Counted from the first letter of the stretch, positions 34,312 through 44,853 are shown. The stretch: DNA of 64,000 nucleotides from Promethearchaeia archaeon (GCA_029856045.1 JAHQWG010000035.1:1-64000); one strand, 5' to 3'. Notes: generated by a model not told the origin, from the letters alone. Numbers and translations are program-made.

Positions 34312-35208
34312 TTAAATATCATTAAAATCATCTTTTAGAAAGTTAGAAATCATTTTATCCTGTTCTTCTTTTGGTATAATTGGACGTCGGCTTATGGGTT
34401 CTCCATTTTCTTTCAAAATTCTCTTTAAAAGATCTACATTGAGATTAATTTTAAATTTCCCCCCTTTATATCTTATAATATCTTTATCATATAATTTTAA
34501 TCTAAGGAGATAACCTAACCCAAAATAAAATTGCTGTTGGGGAATATTATCAAATGGGCTTTTGCTTGTTACCTCCTTTAAGAGATCATATAATCCTTCT
34601 TTTGAAGCGCTGTGATCTTCCGTCTCGAAAACAAGATGATATAAAGAATGATACCATATTTTATCGCGTTTATCTTTAATATAATTTTGAAAATCCTCAG
34701 CAGTAACTTCTTTCTTTTTTTGAATTTCTTTCCTTTTTTCTAATTCTAATCGGATTTTTTGTTCTAATCCTTCTGAAATAGGTTGTTCTGTTTTTTCTAT
34801 AGATTCTACATCTTTAGCCTCACTTTTCATTGTTGCTATAGCCTCTTTCATGTCCCTTAATTCATCTAAATCAAGTTCTTGAAGATCTGAAAAGTTTTGG
34901 GATAACTGTTCTCTTTCATCTAAATATGTCATTAACTCTGAATTTTCGACAGATATTTCTTCAGAGACTTCTGCTTCCTCTATTTCATCTTCTGAAACTT
35001 CCTCTTTTGATTTTCCTTTCCTAACTTCTTCAACAGCTTCTTTAATATCCTGCAACTCTTCCATATCTAAATCACTTAAATCAGAAAAATCTTCTGAAAG
35101 AATATCAATTTCTTTTATATAGGCTTTAAGATCAGTATCTTGCTGTTCCTCATCCTCAGATTCACCAAATTTTTTATTATTTTGCTCATTTTGCTCTTCA
35201 TCTGACAT
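34312..35208 (-). CDS. Acidic protein with a 41-residue internal repeat
   Basis: The protein is 298 residues. The first half is very acidic and contains two copies of a ~41-residue unit, at 26-66 and 91-131. They share LSxxFSDLxxLDxxELxDxKEA and differ mainly at surface charges. The second half (from ~170) is a compact, more normal domain (KIWYHSLYHLVFETED, QQQFYFGLGYLLRLKLYDKD) ending in a basic/proline segment. No family recognised. The repeat could be a protein-binding helical hairpin. It lies upstream of engB on the same strand, possibly co-transcribed. Confidence 0.6.
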   Translation of the reverse strand: MSDEEQNEQNNKKFGESEDEEQQDTDLKAYIKEIDILSEDFSDLSDLDMEELQDIKEAVEEVRKGKSKEEVSEDEIEEAEVSEEISVENSELMTYLDEREQLSQNFSDLQELDLDELRDMKEAIATMKSEAKDVESIEKTEQPISEGLEQKIRLELEKRKEIQKKKEVTAEDFQNYIKDKRDKIWYHSLYHLVFETEDHSASKEGLYDLLKEVTSKSPFDNIPQQQFYFGLGYLLRLKLYDKDIIRYKGGKFKINLNVDLLKRILKENGEPISRRPIIPKEEQDKMISNFLKDDFNDI

Positions 35209-35553
35209 CTAAATATACCATATTCCTTATTTCTTAGATATTTAATTTCTAATTCAAATCAATAAATAATAAGTATATTTTCTTATTGAATATTACTTTA
35301 CAAACTGGATAACTAATAAAAAATTATTAAAAGAAAAAATAAGAATGAGTAGAAAAATCTTAATGAGGGTTGGAAGATTAAAACCAATTTTTGAGGGTAT
35401 TGATGAATTATATGCTAGAATAAATATTAAACTCTAAGAAGTAATTCAAACCTTTAAATAATTAACTTATTTTATTAAATGTTAGAGAAATTTATTAGAG
35501 TTAAAAAAAATAAATATAAAAAATTTTTAATTACTTTCAAGAGATAGGTTGGT
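35209..35553. other. AT-rich gap with a doubtful 30-codon frame
   Basis: No convincing gene is present. A short open frame at 35345-35437 (MSRKILMRVGRLKPIF and on) lacks a ribosome-binding site and any family likeness. The first ~60 bases should hold the promoter of the acidic repeat protein on the minus strand. Confidence 0.3.
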
Positions 35554-35886
35554 ATTATCATAAGTAGAAAATTAAAATTCTGTCTATTTGCAATAATTGG
35601 ATTAATTTCTGGGATATATCTTATAATTTATTTAAAAACAGCAAATCGTCTATTAGATTACTTTTTGATGCCAATTTTACTAATTGTCGGATCATCGGGG
35701 CCTTTTTTTATTTATGTTGCTCCTCAGAGTCTTAATAACATATTATTGAGCTTGGGGTGGAAGAAAGAAGAAAAGATTAAAAAAAAATGCACTATTTGTA
35801 AAAGAGTTATACCTTCTTTTCAAAATAAGTGTCCCTACTGTACAAAAAAATCTAATCCAATAGAATATAATTATCAACGCTATTAA
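35554..35886 (+). CDS. Small membrane-anchored zinc-ribbon protein
   Basis: The frame is open from 35548 to the stop at 35886. The first standard starts are TTG 35665 and ATG 35668, but the in-frame sequence before them reads as a good membrane helix (KLKFCLFAIIGLISGIYLII). I therefore suspect a non-standard start near 35554 (ATT), preceded by a purine-rich stretch. The protein then has a second helix (MPILLIVGSSGPFFIYVAP) and a C-terminal zinc ribbon: KCTICKRVIPSFQNKCPYCT. If translation starts at 35668, only the second helix and the ribbon remain. Function unknown. Similar ribbon-plus-helix proteins are at 27295 and 27906. Confidence 0.5.
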   Translation: MIISRKLKFCLFAIIGLISGIYLIIYLKTANRLLDYFLMPILLIVGSSGPFFIYVAPQSLNNILLSLGWKKEEKIKKKCTICKRVIPSFQNKCPYCTKKSNPIEYNYQRY

Positions 35887-36014
35887 TATTTTAGATTATA
35901 AAAGATAAAATGGTTTCAGCTACTTCTATATTTCTTAAAGTTTTCAATGATTTTTAATATAGTATAGAGATTTAAAATAAATGAAAAATAAGAAATTAAA
36001 AAATTATAAAAAAA

Positions 36015-38258
36015 CTAAGTCTGTTTATAGATGAATCTCTCCCATGGCTTAGGATTCGGTAATTCGACCTTCATGCCTTTTCTTTTTCTAATATTCAAGA
36101 TTAATTCTTCTTGCATTTTGGTCGGAACTCGCTCAAAGGCTTTAAATTCATAACCAAAAAAGGCACGACCTTGTGTAGCACCTCTAAAATCGTCATCAAT
36201 TCCTAGCGTTTCCGAAGCAGGAATTTCGCCATGAACAGTCACATAATCATCATCAGAACTAACATTCACAATTTTTCCTCGATGTTGGTTTAAAATTGAA
36301 ATTATACCCGATTCCGTCCCTGCGGGAGTTTTAATATCTACCCTCTGAATGGGTTCATACATTTGTGGATCACCTTTTAGAAATGCTAATGAAAAACCAG
36401 AAAAAATCATCCCGGCTATTTGATTATACTGAGTATGTCTCGGATCTTCATGGATTACCATATCTGTAAAAATTACTTTTAAACCTAAGGCAGGTTCTTT
36501 AGCTAAAACGCAACTTTGAGTCCAATCGCGAAATGCCGCAACTAAATAAGATTTAACTCTATTAAATCTTTGCAATCCCATTGTTCCATTGATTAGAACA
36601 TTTCCTTTATATATATCTACAATCCTTCTAGCTTCTTTTGTATCCCATCCAGCCTCTTCTCTTAAGATTTTTGCTCTCTCTTTCTCAGGCATATATTCTC
36701 CAATTTTGCCTGACATAATTAGTTCTAAGGAAGTATTATCAAGAGGTTCAATATGCATAAGAAATTTATTGTGAGTATTTGCAGATTTTGTATGAACGTC
36801 AGAAGTTAATTTTTCGATTTTCTCACGATATACAATAATCGGAGCTCCAACTTCGATTGGTACTTGTTTATCAATACGTTTTGTTAAAATATCTATCTGA
36901 AGAGGGTCAATACCAGATAATATATATTCGCCAGATTCTTCATCTAATCTAAATTCGGCAGTAGTATCAGCCATTAACCATTTTTGCACAACCTCTCCTA
37001 ATTTTGCTAAATCTTGATGATCCTTTGGTTTTATACTTCGCGATACTACAGCTTCACAAGCATATTTAATTTGCTCAAATGATGGGATATATTCCCCCTT
37101 ACCTGGTGCCATTTTTGCTGCAATGAAAGTTTCTCCAGTAGGACAAATAAAACCATATATTGCGAAAAGATTACCTGCGGGGATTTTTCCAGTATCTAAA
37201 ATATCGGTTATTTCCATAACACCTAAACGTTTTATCCGTACTTTCTCTTTTTTGCCTAATAAATATATTGAATCTGAAAGATCTAGCGTCCCGGAAAATA
37301 CTCTACCTATTAAAGTTGCACGAAAAGACTTAGGATCAATAAATATTTTCGTTATCATTCCATATAACGGCCCATTTGGATCACAATTTAATAAAGCTTG
37401 GCCTAGTTCTGAATCTAAATCACCTTCAGACCAGATTTTCGGAATTCGATATTTTGATGCTGTTAATGGATCTGGAAGATGATCTACAACCATTCTTAAT
37501 AGAGCCTCATCTAATCTGAGATTTTTTCTCAAATATGCAATATCTCCTTCGTTGTATTTCTCAAAAACAAAGGTTGGTTTAATATTGTTTTCCTTAAGAA
37601 TTTCAAGGGTGAAACCCCAACCATCCTTCGCGGAACCAATTGCAACACTATTATTTGGAAATGAAACTCTCCAATCAATTCCTTTCGGGGAGATCTTTTT
37701 TATTAATTCATTAACCTCATTTTGAATCTTATCTATTCTCTCATAAACCTGCTTGGGACTGAGTTTTAATTCGTTAATTAATCTATCGACTTTATTAATG
37801 AATAAAACGGGCTTACATAATTCTTCTCCAACGCTTAATCTAATATTCGTTTCTGTTTGAGTCATTACTCCTTCTAAAGCATCTACCAAGATTATACAAC
37901 CATCTGAAGCCCTTAATGCACGTGATACTTCGCCAGTAAATGAAATATGTCCGGGAGTATCATTAATTTGAAAGATATAAGGTTCCTTATCGTCTGGGGT
38001 TCTTGAATCATTAAAAGCAAGTAATACAACGCTTGTAAATATCGTAATACCCCTTTCTTGTTCTTCTTCATCCGAGTCAGTAGCAAGGAGTAGGCCTGCA
38101 TCCTCTTCACGCATGAGCCCCGCCCGCTCTAAAAGGTAATCTGTAGTTGTTGTTTTGCCATGATCTATATGAGCAACAATTGAGAAGATCCTTTTCTTCT
38201 CATAAGGTCCACCAATTACAAGATTCCGTATTTCTTCGGGATTTTTTACTTTTACCAT
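36015..38258 (-). CDS. fusA: Elongation factor 2 family GTPase, probable non-canonical paralogue
   Basis: The protein is 747 residues, full length for aEF-2. G1 is AHIDHGKTTTTD, G2 ERGITI, G3 NDTPGHISF, G4 INKVDR. In domain IV the diphthamide loop normally reads HxDxxHRGxxQ. Here it is HEDPRHTQYNQ, near residue 600. The His that would be modified is kept, but the following Arg-Gly pair and small residues are replaced. Several Asgard lineages are known to have EF-2 paralogues with a degenerate loop, and some lack diphthamide synthesis. G3 has ISF where VDF is usual. It should still bind GTP and the ribosome. Whether it is the working translocase or a second copy cannot be decided here. Confidence 0.88.
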   Translation of the reverse strand: MVKVKNPEEIRNLVIGGPYEKKRIFSIVAHIDHGKTTTTDYLLERAGLMREEDAGLLLATDSDEEEQERGITIFTSVVLLAFNDSRTPDDKEPYIFQINDTPGHISFTGEVSRALRASDGCIILVDALEGVMTQTETNIRLSVGEELCKPVLFINKVDRLINELKLSPKQVYERIDKIQNEVNELIKKISPKGIDWRVSFPNNSVAIGSAKDGWGFTLEILKENNIKPTFVFEKYNEGDIAYLRKNLRLDEALLRMVVDHLPDPLTASKYRIPKIWSEGDLDSELGQALLNCDPNGPLYGMITKIFIDPKSFRATLIGRVFSGTLDLSDSIYLLGKKEKVRIKRLGVMEITDILDTGKIPAGNLFAIYGFICPTGETFIAAKMAPGKGEYIPSFEQIKYACEAVVSRSIKPKDHQDLAKLGEVVQKWLMADTTAEFRLDEESGEYILSGIDPLQIDILTKRIDKQVPIEVGAPIIVYREKIEKLTSDVHTKSANTHNKFLMHIEPLDNTSLELIMSGKIGEYMPEKERAKILREEAGWDTKEARRIVDIYKGNVLINGTMGLQRFNRVKSYLVAAFRDWTQSCVLAKEPALGLKVIFTDMVIHEDPRHTQYNQIAGMIFSGFSLAFLKGDPQMYEPIQRVDIKTPAGTESGIISILNQHRGKIVNVSSDDDYVTVHGEIPASETLGIDDDFRGATQGRAFFGYEFKAFERVPTKMQEELILNIRKRKGMKVELPNPKPWERFIYKQT

Positions 38259-38555
38259 AGTATTTTTTCAATTTATTTATTCATTCATCTAATTAAATTT
38301 TTAAATATGAAGAAAAATAAAAATTTTGCGATTTTTAAAAATAAGAACACTCAAATAATGCTATGCTTTTATATCAACGCGAGTATTCCAAAATAACAAT
38401 TAAAAAATTAAAGTAAAAATTATTTAGATATGATATTTAAACAATTTATAATTTGTAGGTAAAATCCATGTAAATTGATTACCAAGTAAGAATTCAAAAC
38501 AATATTTCTTAAATTTTAGTTAGGTAAAAACTTTGGAAAAAACAAGTTAAATTAA

Positions 38556-40010
38556 TTATTTGATGTAAGGAAGTACCATTTCCTTTAGAATATAGACACA
38601 TCTCTTTCCAACATCGGTTTTTGCATGACAACAATTTGAAACATTAATTAGATCAAACTCTTTCGGCGCTTTATTTTCTGAAATATCATTTAAAAAGTCT
38701 AAAAATTTTATGAATCTTCGCTTCTCTTCTATATAAAGAAAGTTTTCTTTTAGAAGATAATTAGGGTTTTTCTTTTTAAATTGTTTCGCATGTAATTTTT
38801 CCTTAACTGGTGGACCACGCCTAAGAAATTTCTCTGAAATTTTTGGTTTTTCACAAAAAAATGAGATTGCATAAAGATTTTTATCAGTTTCAAAATAAAC
38901 TTCAAAAGTAATTTTTCCAAATCTAGGGTCTTTAGATTTTTCTATTTCGCCACTAATTTTTACCTTTTCTCCAAAAGAATATAATTTATCTCTTAATTCT
39001 GTATAATGAACTTCTAGATTTTCATTTTTGAATTCAATTAAAAAAAGATGGTCAAATATCGCTTCTTTCTTTACCAAATTAAAATCAACAATTGGTAAGG
39101 ATTTAAATTGAAAATATGAAATGTCAGGATCTTTTAAAAATTGCTTAACTTTATCTTTACAATAATAATATGCTTTTTTTGATATTGCAGCTGCTACATT
39201 TCTGTTTTTGTCTGTGGGATCAATTATTATTAGAAAATCATTAATAAATCGAGGCTTTTTTTTTAATTGTTGGGTATTTCTGCCAAAAAAATCGATAGGC
39301 TGATTTTCCAATTCATCAAAATGCTGAAATAAATTTAATAAATTTCTGAAATGATAAATTAATAATTCTGAACTGTATCCTATGAACCCTATCCTTCCAA
39401 CAGGACTTTTATCTCCATAGGAATAACAGCATTTAAAAAATTGTTTTAATAATCTTACTTCATTCTTTTGTTCCTTAGTTAAATTATCTCTAACAAATCG
39501 AGTATGCCAAGGAGTTCTATCAACAGCCGTTATTGGACCATTTTCCAATAAGTATTCCTTAGATAAAGCAAAGCAAAGAACAATATCAATTTCAGTTATT
39601 CCTTCTGAATCAATATATTCCGCAGAGACATAGGGATGTTCTGCATAAAGTAATATAATATTCTTAAAATCGTGCTTTTCTATAGCTTTAATTATCCAAG
39701 TTTCACAGAGTTCTCTAAATTTACTTTTCAATTTTTGTTTTAATTTAGTTTTACTTATTTTTTCTTCCATAAACGATTTAAAATCCATTCCAATAAACAA
39801 ATCAATATCAGATGTGTTTCTCAATTGAGTTTGTTTAATTCCTGTTGAACCTTGAGGCTCAATAAATTTAAAGGTAATTCCCAATTCTTTTGCCTTTTGT
39901 GTTAGTAATTTGGTCAAAAAATCAATAATTTCTTTATGTTTTTCTATTTCTTGCTTTGTAGGAAGAATTTCATTGAGAGCAGCTTTAAATATGTCATCAA
40001 ATTGAGTCAT
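38556..40010 (-). CDS. cca: CCA-adding tRNA nucleotidyltransferase (archaeal class I)
   Basis: This 484-residue enzyme adds CCA to tRNA 3' ends. The catalytic head shows PQGSTGIKQTQLRNTSDIDL with the two metal Asp residues at 68 and 70. The third Asp lies in GITEIDIVLCF. Central and tail domains follow with typical archaeal segments (VDRTPWHTRFVRDNL, EVRLLKQFFKCCYSYG, GFIGYSSELLIYHF). Length is slightly above the ~440-460 average. It sits 25 bases downstream of aIF5B and is probably co-transcribed with it. Confidence 0.93.
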   Translation of the reverse strand: MTQFDDIFKAALNEILPTKQEIEKHKEIIDFLTKLLTQKAKELGITFKFIEPQGSTGIKQTQLRNTSDIDLFIGMDFKSFMEEKISKTKLKQKLKSKFRELCETWIIKAIEKHDFKNIILLYAEHPYVSAEYIDSEGITEIDIVLCFALSKEYLLENGPITAVDRTPWHTRFVRDNLTKEQKNEVRLLKQFFKCCYSYGDKSPVGRIGFIGYSSELLIYHFRNLLNLFQHFDELENQPIDFFGRNTQQLKKKPRFINDFLIIIDPTDKNRNVAAAISKKAYYYCKDKVKQFLKDPDISYFQFKSLPIVDFNLVKKEAIFDHLFLIEFKNENLEVHYTELRDKLYSFGEKVKISGEIEKSKDPRFGKITFEVYFETDKNLYAISFFCEKPKISEKFLRRGPPVKEKLHAKQFKKKNPNYLLKENFLYIEEKRRFIKFLDFLNDISENKAPKEFDLINVSNCCHAKTDVGKRCVYILKEMVLPYIK

Positions 40011-40035
40011 GTGATCCGCCTTTTAGAACTAATTC

Positions 40036-41838
40036 CTACATGCCCCACCAAGGGTTTTTTTCTTTTCGCATTAAGACAATATATTCTCGTAAAATATCTT
40101 TTTGTTCTGAGGTTAATTCTTCCAGAAATTTACCTATTAATTGTCTTACATGAGATTCAGGAACATTTATATAAAGAATCTCATCTTTTTCAAGATCTCT
40201 ACCAATTTCAACACCTTTCATTGAAACTGCTACCTCCATATCTTTAGTTGCTTTTTGAATATTTTGTCCTTTATCTTGAACTTTATTTATACGCCCTATG
40301 TATTTCCCATTATTTTTGATTATAGGAATTTTGGAAACCAAATCACCACCAATTACCCTAACTCCAAAAACAGCAGGATTCGAGTTTCTAAAGATAAATT
40401 CAGGCATCATTTGAAGCTTTCCCGGTAAGATTAATTCACCTAATTCTTTTGCAGTATCTTCTGCTTTTCGAGTTTCCTTATATTCAATATAATCCTCTGT
40501 CAATCTATAAATGACATCATTAGTAAAAATTCTTACATTTTCATTGTATGCCATCTCTTTTGCTTCATCTAAGATATTTACATTAAAGCCAAGAACAACG
40601 GACGAATATAAATCAAAATCTCTCACTACAACTGCACTCAATATATCGGCTTTTTTTATCGGACCTACATCAGCCCGACTAATATCAATACCATTTTCGG
40701 ATAAATGTTTCCCTAATGCCTCTAAAGACCCTAATGTATCCGCTTTTAGGACGATCCCTGCCTTATCTGTATGAATTCTTATACTATTAACTTCATCTTC
40801 AACTTTTTTATAAATTTCTTCTTCTTTCGAATCATCTTCAATTACATAAAGTGGAGCTCCTGCAATAGAATCTTCTAAATCTGATGCTAGGATTTTTATT
40901 CCAGCAGATGCGTGAACTTCATTAACTGAATCAAATTTTTGACGAGGATCCCTAATCTCATCAAGTGGTTTTGGCTGAAAAAGGGCTCGTATTTTTGTAA
41001 CTATTGGTTTATCTAATCCTCCAACAACCATTTTTTGCCCTTTTTTAATAATTCCATCATATATTAAAGTATCAATTGTATATCCGTATCCAGCTTCCTT
41101 TTTAACCTCTAATACTACACCTTTTGCTGGACCTTCAGAATAAAGCAATTTATCTTTTAAAAATTGTTGTGCTAATCCTAATAAAACGATAAGCATTGAA
41201 GATATACCTTCCCCAGTGATCGCACTAGTTGGCACAATAGCTAAGCTTTCAGTAAAATCTTTTATTTTGTCATATCTATCACACCCAGGAAATCCCTCTT
41301 CTAAAAAATCTCCAATAATCTTATATAATCTCTCATTAAAATCTTTTTTAACAAATTCAGTTTGCTTATTATAGGTTTCAACAAAGTCAGCATTTTTATT
41401 TGGTTTCCAACCTGGAATTCTGTCTATTTTATTTGCTGCGATAATGAAGGGGACTTTTCTTTCCCGAAGTATATTTACAGATTCCCAAGTAATAGGCATT
41501 GGCCCATCCATTATATCAATTACTAAAATTGCAATATCTGCAACAGCTCCTCCCCTTTTTCTCAAGTTCATAAATGCTGCGTGCCCTGGAGTATCCACTA
41601 TTAAAATTCCTGGAAGAAAAATATCTAAATCTGCAAATTTTTGGCCGCAAAAATTTTTAATCGCTTCTACTGGAAAATAACTAGCTCCGATATGTTGAGT
41701 TATCCCAGCAGCCTCCCTTTTCTGTACAACCGTTCCTCTCACATAATCTAATAAGCTTGTCTTTCCATGGTCAATGTGGCCGAGTATTGAAGCTATCAAT
41801 TCTCTAGGTTTTTTATCTTTATTGATAGATTGCGTCAT
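40036..41838 (-). CDS. infB: Translation initiation factor aIF5B
   Basis: From ATG 41838 the protein has 600 residues (a GTG 12 bases earlier is possible). GTPase motifs: GHIDHGKTSLLD, GITQHIG, VDTPGHAAF, ANKIDR. Between G4 and domain II comes IPTSAITGEGISSML. The C-terminus has the eIF1A-interacting helical domain (EELTSEQKDILREYIVLM). It promotes joining of the ribosomal subunits after start-codon selection. No intein is present. It precedes cca by 25 bases. Archaeal/eukaryotic in type and clearly not bacterial IF2, which has a different C-terminus. Confidence 0.95.
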   Translation of the reverse strand: MTQSINKDKKPRELIASILGHIDHGKTSLLDYVRGTVVQKREAAGITQHIGASYFPVEAIKNFCGQKFADLDIFLPGILIVDTPGHAAFMNLRKRGGAVADIAILVIDIMDGPMPITWESVNILRERKVPFIIAANKIDRIPGWKPNKNADFVETYNKQTEFVKKDFNERLYKIIGDFLEEGFPGCDRYDKIKDFTESLAIVPTSAITGEGISSMLIVLLGLAQQFLKDKLLYSEGPAKGVVLEVKKEAGYGYTIDTLIYDGIIKKGQKMVVGGLDKPIVTKIRALFQPKPLDEIRDPRQKFDSVNEVHASAGIKILASDLEDSIAGAPLYVIEDDSKEEEIYKKVEDEVNSIRIHTDKAGIVLKADTLGSLEALGKHLSENGIDISRADVGPIKKADILSAVVVRDFDLYSSVVLGFNVNILDEAKEMAYNENVRIFTNDVIYRLTEDYIEYKETRKAEDTAKELGELILPGKLQMMPEFIFRNSNPAVFGVRVIGGDLVSKIPIIKNNGKYIGRINKVQDKGQNIQKATKDMEVAVSMKGVEIGRDLEKDEILYINVPESHVRQLIGKFLEELTSEQKDILREYIVLMRKEKNPWWGM

Positions 41839-41952
41839 TAAAAATCCCACTTTAAATCTATTAAACTTCTTAATTTATAATATTAAAAATAATCTTATAT
41901 TAATTATCATTACGATAAAGTTATAAAAAACTAAAAAGAATTAGAAAACTCA

Positions 41953-44841
41953 TTATTGCAAATATTTCTTTAAAAATTTTCCCGTATATGAATGGACATT
42001 TTGAATGATTTCCTCAGGTGTGCCTTGAACGACTATTTCCCCTCCTTTTTCTCCTCCTTCTGGCCCTAAATCAATAATATAGTCCGTTGATTTAATGATT
42101 TCCATATTATGTTCAATAATTATAACAGTATTTCCTTTATCAGTTAATTTTTGAAGCACATTTATTAATTTTTTAACATCATCAAAGTGTAATCCAGTTG
42201 TTGGTTCATCAAGCAGATATAATGTGTTTCCTGTACTAACCTTTCTTAGTTCTCTTGCAATTTTTAATCGCTGTGCTTCACCTCCACTTAGAGTTGTAGA
42301 GGATTGTCCTAATTCAAGATAACCTAAACCCACATCTATAATTGTTTTGATTGTTCTTTTTAGATTAGGGATATTTTTAAAGACTCTGTAAGCCTTAATG
42401 AATGACATCTTTAAGACGTCTGCAATGGAATATCCTTTAAATTTTATATCTAAAGTTTCTTCATTAAATCTTTTCCCTTTACACACATCACATCTTATAT
42501 ATACATCGGGAAGAAATAACATCTCTTTGAGAATATAACCAGTGCCTTGACATTTTCCACAACGACCTCCTTTAACATTAAAAGAGAAACGTCCTTTTAG
42601 GTATCCTCTTTCTTTTGCTTCTGGTAAATTAGCGTATATTTCTCTAATATAATCTAATGCTTTTGTGTAAGTTGCTGGAATTGAACGTGGAGTTCTCCCT
42701 ATAGGACTTTGATCAATATTAATGATTTTATCAATGTTTTGAAATCCAAAAATATCATCAAAATCTCCAACTTTATAAAATCTCTCTTCGGAACCCATTA
42801 TTTTTTTGAGACCTTTATAAAGGCAATCTACAAAAAGACTCGTTTTTCCGGCTCCTGAAACACCAGTAACACAAACAAAAACTCCTAAGGGTATTTTTAC
42901 ATCAATGTTTTTTAAATTATTCTCTCGAGCACCTTTTATTCTTAAAAATTTATTATTTAATTCCCTTCTTGAAACGGGAAGTGGAATTGTTAATTGACCA
43001 TTTAGATATTTTCCCGTAATTGATTTTTCATTGGAAATTATTGCTTGCAATGGTCCCGCTGCAACTAAATAGCCCCCATTTTCTCCTGCAAATGGTCCTA
43101 AGTCGATTATATGATCCGCATTCCTTATAATACTCTCATCATGTTCAACAACTATGACGGTATTCCCTAAATCTCTTAATTTCTTTAGCATATTTATTAA
43201 TTTTTTAATGTCTCGAGTATGAAGTCCTATAGTTGGTTCATCAAGCACATAAGTAACGCCAACAAGATTAGAACCCAATTGTGTTGCTAGTCTTATTCTT
43301 TCGCTTTCTCCAACTGATAACGTCTGAGCTTTTCTATTTAATGAAATATAATCCAATCCTACATTAATTAAAAAAAATAATCGATCCTTGATTTCTTTTA
43401 AAATGTCTTTAGTGATTTTTTTTTCAGATTCTGTTAATTTTAAATTATTGAAAAATTTTAATGAGTCTTTAACTGCCAAATCACAAATTTCAGCAATGTT
43501 TTTTCCCCCTATTAATACCGATAGACTAAAAGGATTTAACCGTTGTCCTTTGCATTTTGGACATATCACTTCGATCATAAAGTGACTATAAGAAATTCGT
43601 TGCTCCTTAGAAGTTGTTTCGACATATCTCCGATAAAATAATGGAATTAATCCTTCAAAAGCTCTTTTAAATCTCCATTGATAACTTGCATTATTATTTT
43701 TCTCTCTTTTATTAAATTTACTCTCATATTCTTCTTTTCTTAAATCAAATTGTATTTCATCATATCCTGTACCATATAGTATTTTTTCTAACAATTCAGG
43801 ATCAAGATCTTTAATCGGAGTTTTCGTATCAGCTCTATAATGTTTTAAAACTTGCTTTAAGATTTGCCAAGAATAACCATTTGTACTCTTAAATCCTGAA
43901 ATTTTTCTGATATTGCTTTCTTCCAATGTTTTTGTTAAATCTTTTCCAATAATTAAACTTGGAAGGAATTGTAAAGCACTTCCTAGTCCATTACACTTCT
44001 GGCAAGAGCCATGAGGTGTATTAAAGGAAAACATACGCGGCTTTAAATCGGAAAAGGATAATCCACATTCAATACAAGCATAATGTTCAGAAAATGTTTG
44101 TTCTGTGCTACTATCCTCGTCTAAGGTTTCTATTTTAACTATTCCTTCTCCAAGTTTTAGTGAAGTCTCAACTGAATCCGATAATCTTTTTCTAATACCA
44201 TCCGAAATTACTAACCTATCAACAATTACATCTATATTATGTTTTTTATATTTATCAAGGACGATTTCTTCAGAAAGTGAATATTGAATACCATCAATTT
44301 CAACCCTTGCATAACCCTGCCGCTTTAATTTTTCTAGTAAATCTTGGTATAACCCTTTTCTTGCTCTTACAACCGGAGATTTAATAATAATTTTTGAGCC
44401 CTTTTTATGTTGCTTAATTATTTGGGACACTATCTCAGTAGCAGTTTGAGGTGATATTTTTCTTCCACAATTTGGACAATGAGCAATACCGATATTTGCA
44501 TAAAGAACTCTTAAATAATCATAAATTTCAGTAACTGTTCCCACCGTACTTCTTGGATTTCTCGATATCATTTTTTGTTCAATTGCGATAGAAGGGCTGA
44601 GCCCTTCAATAGAATCTACATCTGGCTTTTCCAATTCACCCAAAAATTGTCTCGCATAACTTGATAATGATTCTAAGAACCGTCGTTGGCCTTCAGCAAA
44701 AATTGTATCCATTGCTAAACTTGATTTTCCACTCCCTGACACTCCTGTAATTACAATTAACTTATTATGGGGTATCTTTACATCTATATTTTTAAGATTG
44801 TTCTGACGAGCTCCTTTTACATAAATCATAGTATTACCCAT
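41953..44841 (-). CDS. uvrA: Excinuclease ABC subunit A
   Basis: The product is 962 residues from ATG 44841, chosen because the archaeal-perfect GGTGAT lies five bases before it, at the uvrB stop. Two ABC ATPase halves are present: GVSGSGKSSLAMDTIFAEG and GVSGAGKTSLFVDCL (Walker A), with signature/Walker B as LSVGESERIRLA...YVLDEPTIGLH and LSGGEAQRLKIA...YLLDEPTTGLH. Zinc sites are CPNC/CPKC and, in the second half, CGKCQGTGYI...CDVCKGKRF. It recognises DNA damage with UvrB in nucleotide-excision repair. This repair system is of bacterial type, and archaeal copies are taken as ancient transfers. uvrC is not in the window. Confidence 0.97.
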   Translation of the reverse strand: MGNTMIYVKGARQNNLKNIDVKIPHNKLIVITGVSGSGKSSLAMDTIFAEGQRRFLESLSSYARQFLGELEKPDVDSIEGLSPSIAIEQKMISRNPRSTVGTVTEIYDYLRVLYANIGIAHCPNCGRKISPQTATEIVSQIIKQHKKGSKIIIKSPVVRARKGLYQDLLEKLKRQGYARVEIDGIQYSLSEEIVLDKYKKHNIDVIVDRLVISDGIRKRLSDSVETSLKLGEGIVKIETLDEDSSTEQTFSEHYACIECGLSFSDLKPRMFSFNTPHGSCQKCNGLGSALQFLPSLIIGKDLTKTLEESNIRKISGFKSTNGYSWQILKQVLKHYRADTKTPIKDLDPELLEKILYGTGYDEIQFDLRKEEYESKFNKREKNNNASYQWRFKRAFEGLIPLFYRRYVETTSKEQRISYSHFMIEVICPKCKGQRLNPFSLSVLIGGKNIAEICDLAVKDSLKFFNNLKLTESEKKITKDILKEIKDRLFFLINVGLDYISLNRKAQTLSVGESERIRLATQLGSNLVGVTYVLDEPTIGLHTRDIKKLINMLKKLRDLGNTVIVVEHDESIIRNADHIIDLGPFAGENGGYLVAAGPLQAIISNEKSITGKYLNGQLTIPLPVSRRELNNKFLRIKGARENNLKNIDVKIPLGVFVCVTGVSGAGKTSLFVDCLYKGLKKIMGSEERFYKVGDFDDIFGFQNIDKIINIDQSPIGRTPRSIPATYTKALDYIREIYANLPEAKERGYLKGRFSFNVKGGRCGKCQGTGYILKEMLFLPDVYIRCDVCKGKRFNEETLDIKFKGYSIADVLKMSFIKAYRVFKNIPNLKRTIKTIIDVGLGYLELGQSSTTLSGGEAQRLKIARELRKVSTGNTLYLLDEPTTGLHFDDVKKLINVLQKLTDKGNTVIIIEHNMEIIKSTDYIIDLGPEGGEKGGEIVVQGTPEEIIQNVHSYTGKFLKKYLQ

Positions 44842-44853
44842 CCTAATCACCTT

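Noticed and set aside
35345-35437. 30-codon open frame as a small gene
   Set aside because: No ribosome-binding site, no family likeness and a length easily reached by chance.
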